Assembly (NCBI GenBank): GCA_040414495.1
Contig: JBEDUI010000120.1
Span: 1 to 14,798, forward strand
Length of the DNA: 14,798 nt
DNA from: DATAVB01 sp040414495
GTDB taxonomy: Bacteria > Actinomycetota > Actinomycetes > Mycobacteriales > QHCD01
Direction: 5' to 3'
Shown here: piece by piece, positions 1-7,390 of the stretch
Layout: each line of letters starts with the position of its first letter
Position numbering within the stretch: position 1 is the first letter of the stretch
Notes under the pieces: model-generated
Databases searched by the model: none
Told to the model about the DNA's origin: nothing
Seen by the model: the letters and a program-made list of their open reading frames with translations, nothing else
Translations under genes and position numbers: made by a program

Positions 1-17
1 GGCCGGCCGATCGTGAA

Positions 18-38
18 CGGACGCCGGTCAGACGTCCG
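18..38 (-). terminator. Weak inverted repeat past the binding-protein stop
   Basis: Six-base arms CGGACG (18-23) and CGTCCG (33-38) flank a 9-base loop, about 40 bases past the stop of the solute-binding protein gene. There is no T-run on either side. It could be a GC-rich actinobacterial terminator or an intercistronic hairpin before a downstream permease gene outside the window. The arms are short, so chance is quite possible in DNA this GC-rich. Confidence 0.25.
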
Positions 39-75
39 CTCCCGATCCACCGTTGCGAGACGGCCACTCCAAAGC

Positions 76-1884
76 TCACGCCGGCTTGAGTTTCCCTTGC
101 AGCATCAGGATTGTGGTGAAGTTGTCGGCGTACGGGGAGTTTCCGTATATCGGGTCGCCGTCGGCCGGATAGCCCGTCACGGCGCTGATCAAGGCCGGAT
201 TGTTTCCGAATCGCTCCCACAGTGGAATGATCGGCAGCAATTCGTTGAACGCCAGCGCAGCCGTGGTCGTGTTCTTCTTCAATGCCGCGTCGTCGATACC
301 GATGCCGGCGTCAACCACCACCTTCTGCAGATCGACCTTGCCCACCACGTCGGTGGTCTGGGTCATCGGGAAATCCATTCCCTTCTGCGTCGGGCCGAGC
401 TGCGGCGTGTTGAACACGAACAACGCCGAGCGGAAGCTGTCGGCCGGGTACGGATTTCCCGATGAGCCCCAGCCCTGGATCGCGAGCTGGTATTTGCTCT
501 GTTGCACGTCGACTTCTTGTTGAACGGCCTGCTCACCTTTCAGGATGATGTTGATTCCGAAATCGCCCAGCTGACCGGCCAGGTTCTTCGCCGCCGCTGA
601 CCAGTCCGCGTAGTCGGAGGGGAACAGCAGCTCGTACGAGGCCTTCTTGCCCTGCGGCGTCATCCAGCTCTTGCCCTGCTTCTTCCAGCCCGCCTCGGTC
701 AGCAGTTGGGTCGCCTTCTGCTGATTGTGCTCATATTTGTTCAGCTTGGCCATGTCCTCTTGCGACAGCCAGGTCGGCAGCGCGGTGTCGGACAGGCCCG
801 CCATATATTGCACGCCTTTACCCGACTTGCCCTCGCCGATCGTGCCGTTCTGGTTGCGGTCGATCACGTACGCGAGCGCCTGCCGGGCGCGCTTATCGGC
901 GAATTCGGGCAGCTTCGCATAGTTGAAGAATATCGCCGGGCCGGAATACGTCGGCGGTCGCAGAATCCGATAACCCTTCTTGACCAGCTCTTCCTCGGTC
1001 GCGACCGGGAAAGCCTGGGTGGCGTAGTCGATCTTCTTCTGCAGCATCAGTGGGCTGATCGCTTCGGTCTCGCCCTGATATATCTGCACTTTGTCGAACT
1101 TCATCTTGTCGGCCAGGTACGACTTGGTGTTCTTCGACAGTGTCATCTGATCGCTGCGGACCGTATCCGCATCGATGCTCATTGGTCCGCTGGCCGTGAC
1201 CGTCTTCGGCTTGAACGCGGCTATCGACTTGTTCAACGCGACCATTTTCTTGTCGCTGGACGGCTTTTTCGCCTTGACCAACGGCTCGGCCTGTTTACCG
1301 AAGCTGCCGAACTGCGAGTCGGCGACGATCCGTTCCCGCAGCAGGTAGTACTGCGCGATCGGGGCCGGTGTGCCGAGGTGATAGACGACCGTCTTGTCGT
1401 CGGTCATCTCAAAGCTGTCGACGTAGCTGTAGGCGGGCCGGATCATGACGTACCCCAACAGCGAGGTCGTGTAAACGTCCTTGGCCGTTATCGGCTTGCC
1501 GTCGCTCCAGTTCATGCCGTCGCGAACTTTGTAGGTAAACGTCTTGCCATCGGTGGACAAAGAACTCGACTCATCGGCAAGCAGGTAGAAGTACTTCTGC
1601 TGCTTCCAGAAGTACATCGCGCCGGGCAGTACGATCAAATCGTAGAGATAGTTCAATGCGTTCGGAATTGACTCGGTGATTCCGTCGAACGGGTTCAGGT
1701 TTCCCTTCGGGGGCGCGTCGTACGGCTCGCCGGCATTGAATGTCGTCCCTGATCCCTGGGAACTGCTGCTGCCGCCGGCCCGGCTGCAGGCGGCCGCTGA
1801 TGCCCCCAACGACGCGACGCCGGCCAACTGAAACATGCGGCGCCGGGACAGAAACATGCCGGAATCATCCTTGCCATAAAGCAC
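76..1884 (-). CDS. ABC transporter solute-binding lipoprotein, family 5 (oligopeptide/oligosaccharide type)
   Basis: This is the extracytoplasmic binding protein of an ABC importer, 602 residues, normal length for the DppA/OppA-like SBP_bac_5 family. The N-terminus has a Tat-like twin arginine (RR at residues 15-16, then MFQL), a hydrophobic stretch and a lipobox-like AAAC with Cys33 as the likely lipidated residue. It should therefore be anchored outside the membrane. The family signature is visible around residues 112-140 (DGKTFTYKVRDGMNWSDGKP followed by ITAKDVY). The GTG start at 1884 is chosen because AAGGAGG sits 6 bases upstream; an ATG nine codons later (1857) has a poorer site. The neighbouring GH42 and GH31 genes on the same strand suggest an oligosaccharide substrate, though the family is better known for peptides. 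Permease and ATPase genes are not in the window; they may lie beyond base 1. Confidence 0.88.
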   Translation of the reverse strand: MLYGKDDSGMFLSRRRMFQLAGVASLGASAAACSRAGGSSSSQGSGTTFNAGEPYDAPPKGNLNPFDGITESIPNALNYLYDLIVLPGAMYFWKQQKYFYLLADESSSLSTDGKTFTYKVRDGMNWSDGKPITAKDVYTTSLLGYVMIRPAYSYVDSFEMTDDKTVVYHLGTPAPIAQYYLLRERIVADSQFGSFGKQAEPLVKAKKPSSDKKMVALNKSIAAFKPKTVTASGPMSIDADTVRSDQMTLSKNTKSYLADKMKFDKVQIYQGETEAISPLMLQKKIDYATQAFPVATEEELVKKGYRILRPPTYSGPAIFFNYAKLPEFADKRARQALAYVIDRNQNGTIGEGKSGKGVQYMAGLSDTALPTWLSQEDMAKLNKYEHNQQKATQLLTEAGWKKQGKSWMTPQGKKASYELLFPSDYADWSAAAKNLAGQLGDFGINIILKGEQAVQQEVDVQQSKYQLAIQGWGSSGNPYPADSFRSALFVFNTPQLGPTQKGMDFPMTQTTDVVGKVDLQKVVVDAGIGIDDAALKKNTTTAALAFNELLPIIPLWERFGNNPALISAVTGYPADGDPIYGNSPYADNFTTILMLQGKLKPA

Positions 1885-1890
1885 GCCAAT

Positions 1891-1897
1891 CCTCCTT
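1891..1897 (-). promoter_or_regulatory. Ribosome binding site AAGGAGG
   Basis: A perfect AAGGAGG on the minus strand, 6 bases before the GTG at 1884. It decides the start of the solute-binding protein in favour of GTG 1884 over the internal ATG at 1857. Confidence 0.8.
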
Positions 1898-2060
1898 GGT
1901 GAGATGCGGTAAGTTCACCACACAATCGGCACATCGTCACCGGTTGGATCGGAGGATCGTCAGTCGTTACAAGCGTGAACATTGCCGAAACGCCGCGCGT
2001 GCACTGGCACATCGCGGCGATTCCGCGTGACCGCCGAAGCACGGCAGGCGTTCGGCAATA

Positions 2061-2076
2061 CCCTGCTTTCGCAGGG
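2061..2076 (-). terminator. Six-base-pair hairpin with GAAA tetraloop
   Basis: CCCTGC-GAAA-GCAGGG on the minus strand is a perfect stem closed by a GNRA loop, 90 bases past the end of the alpha-xylosidase remnant. No T-run follows. It may be a terminator of the GH42 operon or part of the leader of the next gene. Confidence 0.35.
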
Positions 2077-2108
2077 AAACCTGGCAATCCTTTGAGGACA
2101 CTGCCTAC

Positions 2109-2120
2109 GAAGCGCGTTTC
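2109..2120. promoter_or_regulatory. LacI-like palindrome GAAgCGCGtTTC
   Basis: A 12-base site with arms GAA/TTC around a central CGCG; only the fourth and ninth positions break symmetry. LacI/GalR-family operators of sugar genes often have a central CG and A/T-rich outer arms. It lies just downstream of the TTATAC at 2130-2135, which fits a repressor roadblock near a transcription start. No LacI-family gene is in the window, so this is inference. Confidence 0.35.
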
Positions 2121-2165
2121 CACGATCCGGTATAACTCGCCCCGGGCCAGCGGAGTTTTTGACGA

Positions 2166-2782
2166 TCAGATCCGGGCCACGCCCTCGGCGGCCGCAACCC
2201 GCTCCCCGTTCACGACCCGTATTCCCCCGCCATCCTGGATGTTCGAGGTTGCCCCGGCACTGTCCACAGTGAACCGCGCCCGCCGTCCGGTCGGGGTTAC
2301 GACGGTGACTGTCCGACCCTAACCACCCGGGTATCGGACCAGCGTCAGCCCGTCGAGGTAGTCGTAATCAGGCCGGTCGTCGCGGCACCGATCGGCAACA
2401 CCGAGCCTTCGCGGACATCCAGCGGGAGGCTGTCGAAGCCGTGTGCCTCGGTCCGCCACGATCCGCCGGTCACGGTCTCGCCGGTCAGGTAGTTGGTCCA
2501 TTGGCCCGTTGCCTGTCCCCCAGAGGCGATATCGAAACCGCGCCGCGGCGTGCTGCCGGCAAAATGCTCGATGCGTACGCCGATCACGCCGGGCATTGGT
2601 GCGCTCAAGGTGATCGTGAACAGTGGATCGTTGATCGTGTTGTTGCGCCGGGTCACCGCCCGCGCGGGAGCGTCGATGGTAAGCGAACCGGCCGCCGGAT
2701 CCGGCACGATGTCGTAAACCTGACTGGCGTAGGTCGCCTCCACACCGGGGCGCATCTGCCAGTAGCCGTCGGTGAATTTCAT
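2166..2782 (-). pseudogene. Alpha-xylosidase (GH31, YicI-like) remnant: internal deletion, frameshift and stop
   Basis: The first 88 or so residues match the N-terminus of YicI-type alpha-xylosidases (begins MKFTDGYWQMRPG; VGVRIEHF at residues 68-74). The reading frame then jumps near 2500-2520 into the far C-terminal region (VTGGSWRTEAHGFDSLPLDV, then REGSVLPIGA). By memory of YicI (about 770 residues), some 500-550 residues containing the whole catalytic barrel are gone. Around 2383-2388 one base is missing; shifting frame restores DDRPDYDYLDGLTLVRYPGG. A TAG at 2319-2321 then interrupts the same frame, which continues as GRTVTVVTPTG and so on to a TGA at 2166-2168. The start overlaps the GH42 stop (ATGA), so it was once a coupled operon partner. 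The remnant cannot be an active enzyme. The functional gene would have released alpha-linked xylose from xyloglucan oligosaccharides. Confidence 0.85.
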
Positions 2783-4791
2783 CGTTCCTCCCGGATTACG
2801 GCGACCGCGCCGGCAGGTAGCACGCCCGTGAATGCGGTCTGGGTCGTCAGCTCGAATCCGGCTACCGGCAACCGCACCTGCGCGTCTCCGTGGTTGATGG
2901 CGAAGAGGTAATCGGCGTCCGCGCTGCGCCGGCGAACCACCTCGACATCCCGTGGTGCCTCGATCGGAGGCGCGATTCCTAATTGACCGATGATTGTGGA
3001 CAGTAGAGTGGCCAGGTCGGCGCGGTCCAGGTGCGCCGAGACATACCAGGCGCTGCCCCGGCCCACCTCACGGCGCGTCACCGCCGGCGATCCGATCAGG
3101 ACGCCGGAGCCGTACGAGGCAATCACTGCCGCGTCGTCGGCGTGCACGTGCTCGGTCCAGGTCGACACTCCCCAGCCGTTGTCCAGCTTTTCGTTCTGTC
3201 CGTCCAGCAGTACGTGGAATTCCTCGACGTACACACCGAGCAGATCCCGGAATGCGCCGGGATAGCCACCGGTGCGCACCCGATTATGCTCATCGACAAT
3301 TCCGGACAGGAAGCTGATCACCACGTTCCCGCCGCCCCGCACATAGGCGGCGATCCGGCCGGCCAGTTCGTCGGTGGCCAGAAACAGGGCCGGCACGAGC
3401 ACCAGGTCGTACGAATCGAGCGGCGTGGTGGCTGGCACGATATCGACGAGAATATTGCGCTCCCACAACACCCGGTGGTAATCGCGGGCAATAGCCGACA
3501 GGTTCAGATTCTGGTGTGGTTTCGCGCCGGCCTGCCACGCCCAACCGGAGGCGTCATCCATGACCAGCGCGACCCGGGCCGGTTCGACCGGGACGCCGCG
3601 CAGCTCGGCGATTCGACCCAGCATCGCGCCGAGTTCGGCGACCTCCCGCCAGATCCGCGACCGCGTCCCGGTGTGCGGCACCATCGCGGAGTGGAACTGC
3701 TCGGCCCCGGCGACCGACTGTCGCCATTGGAAAAACATCGCGCCGTCCGAGCCACGGGCGATGTGAGCCAACGCATTGCGCGCCATTTCCCCGGGCGCCT
3801 TCGGCAGATTACGTGGTTGCCAACTCACCGCGCTGGTCGCATGTTCCAGCAACAGCCAGGGAGTCGCCGGATCCAGGCCACGCATCCGGTCGGCGCTGAA
3901 GGCCAGGTCCTGGGCATGAGCCGGGTCGGCGCCGCGAATGTAATGGTCGTTCGTGCGGATATCCATTTCCGGACTCCAGCCGGCGTAATCCACAACGTGC
4001 GGGCCCTGGCCAACCATGAAATTCGTGGTGACCGGAATTGTCGGCGTAATCTCCCGCAATATCTCGTGTTCGGCACGGTACTGACCCAACAGCGCGTCGG
4101 AGGAGAACCGGTCGAAATCGAGAATAAGACCCGGATTTCCTGGTGACTCGCTGTCTCGAGGCGGCAGAATCTGATCGAAGTCGGTATAACGATGACCCCA
4201 GAAAGCCGTACCCCAGGCGGCGTTGACCGCCTCGATGCTGCCGTGCCGATCGGCCAGCCAACGCCGGAAGTCCGCCGCGGAATAGTCGCAGTAACACAGC
4301 CGGTTTCCGCCGCCCAGCTCGTTCCCGACATGCCACATCCGCAGCGCCGGATGGGCGCCGTATCGCTCGGCGAGGACGCGCACAATTCGCAGCGAGTGCT
4401 CACGCCACACCGGATTGCTGGCACACCAGCCCAGCCGACCACCCTGCGAATACGACCGGCCGAAACGGTCGACCGGCAGGATTTCCGGATGCTGTTGATG
4501 CAGCCAGATCGGCGGCGCGGCGGTCGGGGTGGCCAGATCGACGCCAATTCCCGCGCCATCCAGCAACGTCAGGATCCGATCCATCCAGCCGAAGTCGAAT
4601 TCGCCCTCGCGCGGTTCGAGGCTGCCCCAGGAAAAAACGCCGAGCGTGACCAGCGATACGCCGGCCTCGCGCATCAGCTCAATATCGGCGGCCCACGTCT
4701 GTTCCGGCCATTGCTCGGGGTTGTAGTCGCCGCCGAAGCTCAGGCCCGGGGTGGGCCAGCCTCGTCGTTCCGAAGAGTGACGCACGTCCAT
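2779..4791 (-). CDS. Beta-galactosidase, glycoside hydrolase family 42
   Basis: A 670-residue cytoplasmic-type enzyme, normal GH42 length, with no signal peptide. The TIM-barrel start is clear (GGDYNPEQWP at residues 20-29). The acid/base is Glu158 in WHVGNELGG. The nucleophile is Glu316 in LLLEHATSAVSWQPRN. The family's zinc cluster is incomplete: Cys123 (GWCASNP), Cys166 and Cys168 (LCYCDYS) are present, but the usual last Cys of C-x-C-x2-C is Ser171. Residues from about 390 onward correspond to the trimerisation domain and C-terminal beta domain. The ATG at 4791 has GAGGGAG 4 bases upstream. The gene leads an operon with the alpha-xylosidase remnant (4-base ATGA overlap). It hydrolyses terminal beta-galactosides; with an alpha-xylosidase partner, galactosylated xyloglucan side chains are a reasonable substrate, but this is inference. 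Confidence 0.92.
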   Translation of the reverse strand: MDVRHSSERRGWPTPGLSFGGDYNPEQWPEQTWAADIELMREAGVSLVTLGVFSWGSLEPREGEFDFGWMDRILTLLDGAGIGVDLATPTAAPPIWLHQQHPEILPVDRFGRSYSQGGRLGWCASNPVWREHSLRIVRVLAERYGAHPALRMWHVGNELGGGNRLCYCDYSAADFRRWLADRHGSIEAVNAAWGTAFWGHRYTDFDQILPPRDSESPGNPGLILDFDRFSSDALLGQYRAEHEILREITPTIPVTTNFMVGQGPHVVDYAGWSPEMDIRTNDHYIRGADPAHAQDLAFSADRMRGLDPATPWLLLEHATSAVSWQPRNLPKAPGEMARNALAHIARGSDGAMFFQWRQSVAGAEQFHSAMVPHTGTRSRIWREVAELGAMLGRIAELRGVPVEPARVALVMDDASGWAWQAGAKPHQNLNLSAIARDYHRVLWERNILVDIVPATTPLDSYDLVLVPALFLATDELAGRIAAYVRGGGNVVISFLSGIVDEHNRVRTGGYPGAFRDLLGVYVEEFHVLLDGQNEKLDNGWGVSTWTEHVHADDAAVIASYGSGVLIGSPAVTRREVGRGSAWYVSAHLDRADLATLLSTIIGQLGIAPPIEAPRDVEVVRRRSADADYLFAINHGDAQVRLPVAGFELTTQTAFTGVLPAGAVAVIREER

Positions 4792-4843
4792 CCGGCTCCC
4801 TCACCTGACCCCGTACCATTTAGTGTCACTGTAGAACCACATC

Positions 4844-4854
4844 GCGGAACGCTT
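4844..4854 (-). repeat. Direct repeat copy 1, AAGCGTTCCGC, putative operator
   Basis: The minus strand reads AAGCGTTCCGC, centred 58 bases before the GH42 start. It differs by one base from the copy at 4899-4909. A regulator of the glycosidase operon is the simplest explanation. Confidence 0.4.
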
Positions 4855-4898
4855 GCCCTAGGCCGATTTCGGCACTGGGAGCCGGAACGGTGGTCCGG

Positions 4899-4909
4899 GC
4901 GAAACGCTT
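4899..4909 (-). repeat. Direct repeat copy 2, AAGCGTTTCGC, putative operator
   Basis: Second copy in the same orientation, 55 bases from the first (about five helical turns), so bound proteins would sit on a similar face of the DNA. The core is LacI- or AraC-site-like but only partly palindromic; the regulator is unknown. Confidence 0.4.
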
Positions 4910-4956
4910 AAGTTCCCCGATCACCGACGCGGGCGAAATTCTCGAACCGCGGCAGG

Positions 4957-5988
4957 TCAGTTCAGCTCCGCCTGCCACGCCTCAAGGTCAGCCAGAATCG
5001 CCTGTGCCACAGGCAGTTCGGCCGCGGCTGCGGAGGCGTGCTCGATCGCCTCGCGTTCCGGTAATTCGACGACCCAGCGGCCGACCGACCAGGCCGGCTG
5101 GCGGGCCATCGCCAGCGGCAATGCGGCGCGCTCGGCGGCCGAAAGCGGCACCGAAGCCGCGGCATCGTAGGCCTCGACGAATCGCCGCAACTGTGCCCGA
5201 TCCGCTGGGCCGGGCCGGCCCTTTCCCGGCTGCAGCGCAAAGAAGTACGCGCTCAGAGCCAGATCGTCGATTCTGGCGCGGTCGGCCATGAAATCAAAGT
5301 CAAGTACGAGAGCGATCCGGCCATCGCGAAACAGCACGTTGTTGTCCCACCAATCCCCGTGCACCAACTGCACTCGCTGCCCCGATCGCAATGGACGTTC
5401 CGCCGCGTCAACCGCCTCGATATGCGCCAGCACCAGGTCGGCGAACTCATTCAGCTTCGGACGCCCCCACGAGCGGATCCGGGCCACGCCCCGCCGGGTC
5501 GCATCCAGCGCGTCGGCCGAATGAATGTGGTTGGCGTACCGGACTGTGTGGCCGGCCGGCGGAATCGCGGCCGTGCGCAACGCGTCGTGCACCTGGGCCA
5601 GCATGCCGAAACCGGCCACCAGCAACGGCTCGGTGTTCATCCGTAATTCCCACGGCACGTACGGCTCCAATTCGGCCACCACTGTGTCGCCCAGCGTGAC
5701 GTAAGAATGCCCATCGGCCGTACACAGTGGACGTACCGCCGGAATTCCGGCCTCGATCACGGCCAACCGCGCCGCCTGCACCGCGGCCAGCCTTTCCGGC
5801 GAGGTCGAGCTCTGATGAATCCGGGCCACCAACGGATTGCCGTCGTATTCCAGCAGCAGGTTCGTGGTCCAACTGCCGCCAAGATCGCGCCAAGCAACCG
5901 GAACCGGCCGGCCGTAGCGGCCTGCGATCTGTGCCACAAGCGCGTCCGACCCCGGCACCCGTACCTCATCCACAAAAGGCTCCGTCAC
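4957..5988 (-). CDS. APH/choline-kinase-fold phosphotransferase
   Basis: An aminoglycoside-phosphotransferase-fold kinase that should transfer ATP phosphate to a small molecule in the cytoplasm; the substrate is unknown. With the GTG start at 5988 it has 343 residues, typical for the family. The catalytic loop HGDWWDNN is at residues 210-217 (Asp212 as base, Asn217 binding metal), and the metal-binding Asp of VLDFDFM is at residue 230. The beta-3 strand reads LVARI, with Arg where many relatives have the ATP-contacting Lys. The frame stays open to an ATG at 6150, but that start would overlap the divergent MFS gene by 48 bases and adds a 54-residue leader with no resemblance to the family, so GTG 5988 is preferred although its ribosome site is weak. 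It could also be a homoserine-kinase-like or antibiotic-modifying enzyme; nothing here decides. Confidence 0.8.
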   Translation of the reverse strand: MTEPFVDEVRVPGSDALVAQIAGRYGRPVPVAWRDLGGSWTTNLLLEYDGNPLVARIHQSSTSPERLAAVQAARLAVIEAGIPAVRPLCTADGHSYVTLGDTVVAELEPYVPWELRMNTEPLLVAGFGMLAQVHDALRTAAIPPAGHTVRYANHIHSADALDATRRGVARIRSWGRPKLNEFADLVLAHIEAVDAAERPLRSGQRVQLVHGDWWDNNVLFRDGRIALVLDFDFMADRARIDDLALSAYFFALQPGKGRPGPADRAQLRRFVEAYDAAASVPLSAAERAALPLAMARQPAWSVGRWVVELPEREAIEHASAAAAELPVAQAILADLEAWQAELN

Positions 5989-6102
5989 AATCGGCCAGTA
6001 GAAACCACATTCACCACCAATTGCCACCAAATTTCCCGCGTCACAGGCCTGAACAGGACCGCTCGCTGACCCACCCGTTCGAACAATGAGACACTTTCTG
6101 CG
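5989..6102. promoter_or_regulatory. Divergent promoter region between kinase and MFS genes
   Basis: These 114 bases must carry promoters for both genes. They contain small palindromes: CAGGCCTG (6044-6051) overlapping CCTGAACAGG (6048-6057), and GTTCGAAC (6077-6084). Such sites could bind a TetR/MarR-type regulator controlling both genes, but none is encoded next to them. No clear -10/-35 pair was seen in either direction. Confidence 0.35.
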
Positions 6103-7377
6103 ATGGCAGAATCGGGGGGACTTCAGGGCTACGTCCGGCTGTTGCGGCACGGTCCGGCGGTACGCCCCTTCAGCGCGGCGGTATTGGCCCGATTACCGAT
6201 TTCCATGGCCCCGCTGAGCATGATCCTGTTGATCCAACACGTTCGCGGTGAGTACGGGATTGCCGGCGTCGTCACCGGTGTGTACGCCCTCGGCACCGCG
6301 GCCGGGTCGCCGATCTGGGGCCGGTGCATGGACCGGTTCGGTCAGCTACGGGTCATCGCACCGACCACTGTGGCCTGTGCCGGATTGCTGGTCGCGCTCG
6401 CGTTGACAGCCAATGCCAACGCCGGCGACGCGGCCCTGTTGACCTGCGCGGCCCTGGCCGGCTTCGCGTTTCCGCCGGTCGGGCCGGGGATGCGCGCGGC
6501 CTGGCGGATCATCTTCCCCGACCCGGTCTCGCGCCGGATCGGGTACGCGTTGGACGCCTCGGCGGTCGAGCTGATCTTCGTCGGCGGCCCGCTGCTGCTA
6601 TCCCTGCTCCTGGTCGTCAGCCCACCGATCGTGCCGTTGCTGGTCACCGCAGCCCTGCTCGCCACCGGCGGCCTGGGCTACAGCCTGAGCGCCGCGGCCC
6701 GTTCGTACCAGCCGGTGCACCGCTCCGAGCGACGGCGGCAGAATGCCAGCGGCCGCAGCGCAATCTCGGCCCCGGGCGTACTGGCGGTGCTGACCGTGAA
6801 CCTGGTGATGAGCGTCGGGTTCGGGCAGTGCGACACCTCGTTGGCCGCGACCGCCCGGCAAGTGCTGCACAATCAGGCCCGGCTCGGCGTGCTGTTCGCC
6901 GCCATCGCCGGCGGCAGTGCGATCGGCGGGCTCTGGTACGGATCGCGGCACTGGTCCGGGTACGAACACCGCCGGCTGCCGCTGTCGCTGTCGATCTTCA
7001 CGGTCGCGTTGGTGCCGCTGCCATTGCTGTTGGGGCATCGCCCGCCGCTGGCCGCGCTGCTGCCGCTGCTGTTCCTGGCTGGGCTGTCCATCGCGCCGTC
7101 GCTGATCATGCAGCAGAACGTGCTCGATCACCTCGCTCCCAGGCACCGGGTCAACGAGGCGCAGGCGTTGCTGACCGCGGCCGGCACCAGCGGGGCCGCT
7201 GCCGGTACGGCGTTGGCCGGCATCCTCATCGACGCCGGTGGGCCGCGGGTGTCGTTCGCCGGCGCGGCCATCGCGATCGGGGCCGCGGCCACGGTCGCGT
7301 TACTCAGCCAGCACCGGTGGCACGCGGCCACCGACCGGGTGACCGCCGCGACCCCGGAGCCGGCGCCGGTCGACTAA
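6103..7377 (+). CDS. Major facilitator superfamily transporter
   Basis: A 424-residue membrane protein with roughly twelve hydrophobic stretches, the standard MFS layout, split by a basic cytoplasmic loop around residues 202-215 (HRSERRRQN). The loop between TM2 and TM3 has the MFS motif A form GRCMDRFGQLR (residues 73-83). It most resembles proton-driven drug or sugar efflux carriers, but the substrate cannot be read from sequence. The ATG at 6103 has no visible Shine-Dalgarno, so the transcript may be leaderless or the start may be slightly downstream. Two rare TTA codons occur at 6193 and 7300, which in actinomycetes can tie expression to the leucyl tRNA bldA. It diverges from the APH-fold kinase, a pairing seen for resistance or metabolite-handling genes, and converges with the LAL regulator. 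Confidence 0.82.
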   Translation: MAESGGLQGYVRLLRHGPAVRPFSAAVLARLPISMAPLSMILLIQHVRGEYGIAGVVTGVYALGTAAGSPIWGRCMDRFGQLRVIAPTTVACAGLLVALALTANANAGDAALLTCAALAGFAFPPVGPGMRAAWRIIFPDPVSRRIGYALDASAVELIFVGGPLLLSLLLVVSPPIVPLLVTAALLATGGLGYSLSAAARSYQPVHRSERRRQNASGRSAISAPGVLAVLTVNLVMSVGFGQCDTSLAATARQVLHNQARLGVLFAAIAGGSAIGGLWYGSRHWSGYEHRRLPLSLSIFTVALVPLPLLLGHRPPLAALLPLLFLAGLSIAPSLIMQQNVLDHLAPRHRVNEAQALLTAAGTSGAAAGTALAGILIDAGGPRVSFAGAAIAIGAAATVALLSQHRWHAATDRVTAATPEPAPVD

Positions 7378-7390
7378 AGATCGACTAAAG
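7370..7390. repeat. 11-base tandem duplication across two convergent stop codons
   Basis: TCGACTAAAGA (7370-7380) is followed directly by TCGACTAAAG (7381-7390). The first copy holds the TAA of the MFS gene (7375-7377). The second runs into the stop of the convergent LAL gene (7385-7387, TAG on the minus strand). A small duplication at the junction is the likely origin. No hairpin terminator separates the two genes. Confidence 0.6.

Larger units (their letters stand above)
1898..2165 (-). promoter_or_regulatory. Structured leader and putative promoter region of the solute-binding protein gene
   Basis: About 280 bases separate the end of the alpha-xylosidase remnant from the binding protein, with no gene in them. 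On the minus strand, in order, there is a TTATAC (plus 2130-2135) that could be a -10 box although no good -35 was found, then the palindrome at 2109-2120. A hairpin follows with arms CCCTGC/GCAGGG and a GAAA loop (2061-2076), then a long stem pairing 2047-2057 with 1983-1994 (one bulged base) that encloses a smaller CGCGG/CCGCG hairpin. The hairpins could end transcripts of the glycosidase operon or form a regulatory 5' UTR. I do not recognise a known riboswitch. Confidence 0.4.
4792..4956 (-). promoter_or_regulatory. Control region upstream of the GH42 operon
   Basis: This gap separates the GH42 start from the end of the kinase gene. It holds the Shine-Dalgarno GAGGGAG (4796-4802) and two near-identical 11-base sites described separately. 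Convincing -35/-10 hexamers were not found; the most A/T-rich patch on the minus strand is ACACTAAAT near 4818-4826. Confidence 0.45.

Noticed and set aside
706..1671. Long plus-strand frame opposite the solute-binding protein, and similar long frames opposite GH42, LAL, selB and selD
   Set aside because: These are mirror frames of GC-rich genes with Arg/Pro/Gly-rich translations, no ribosome sites and no family resemblance.
2345..2782. Treating the 145-codon GH31 frame as a complete small gene
   Set aside because: Its two halves match the two ends of alpha-xylosidases, and homology continues in another frame past its stop, so it is a remnant.
6103..6150. Longer kinase start at ATG 6150 overlapping the MFS gene
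   Set aside because: It would add 54 residues unlike the family and remove the divergent promoter space; GTG 5988 gives the usual APH-fold length.
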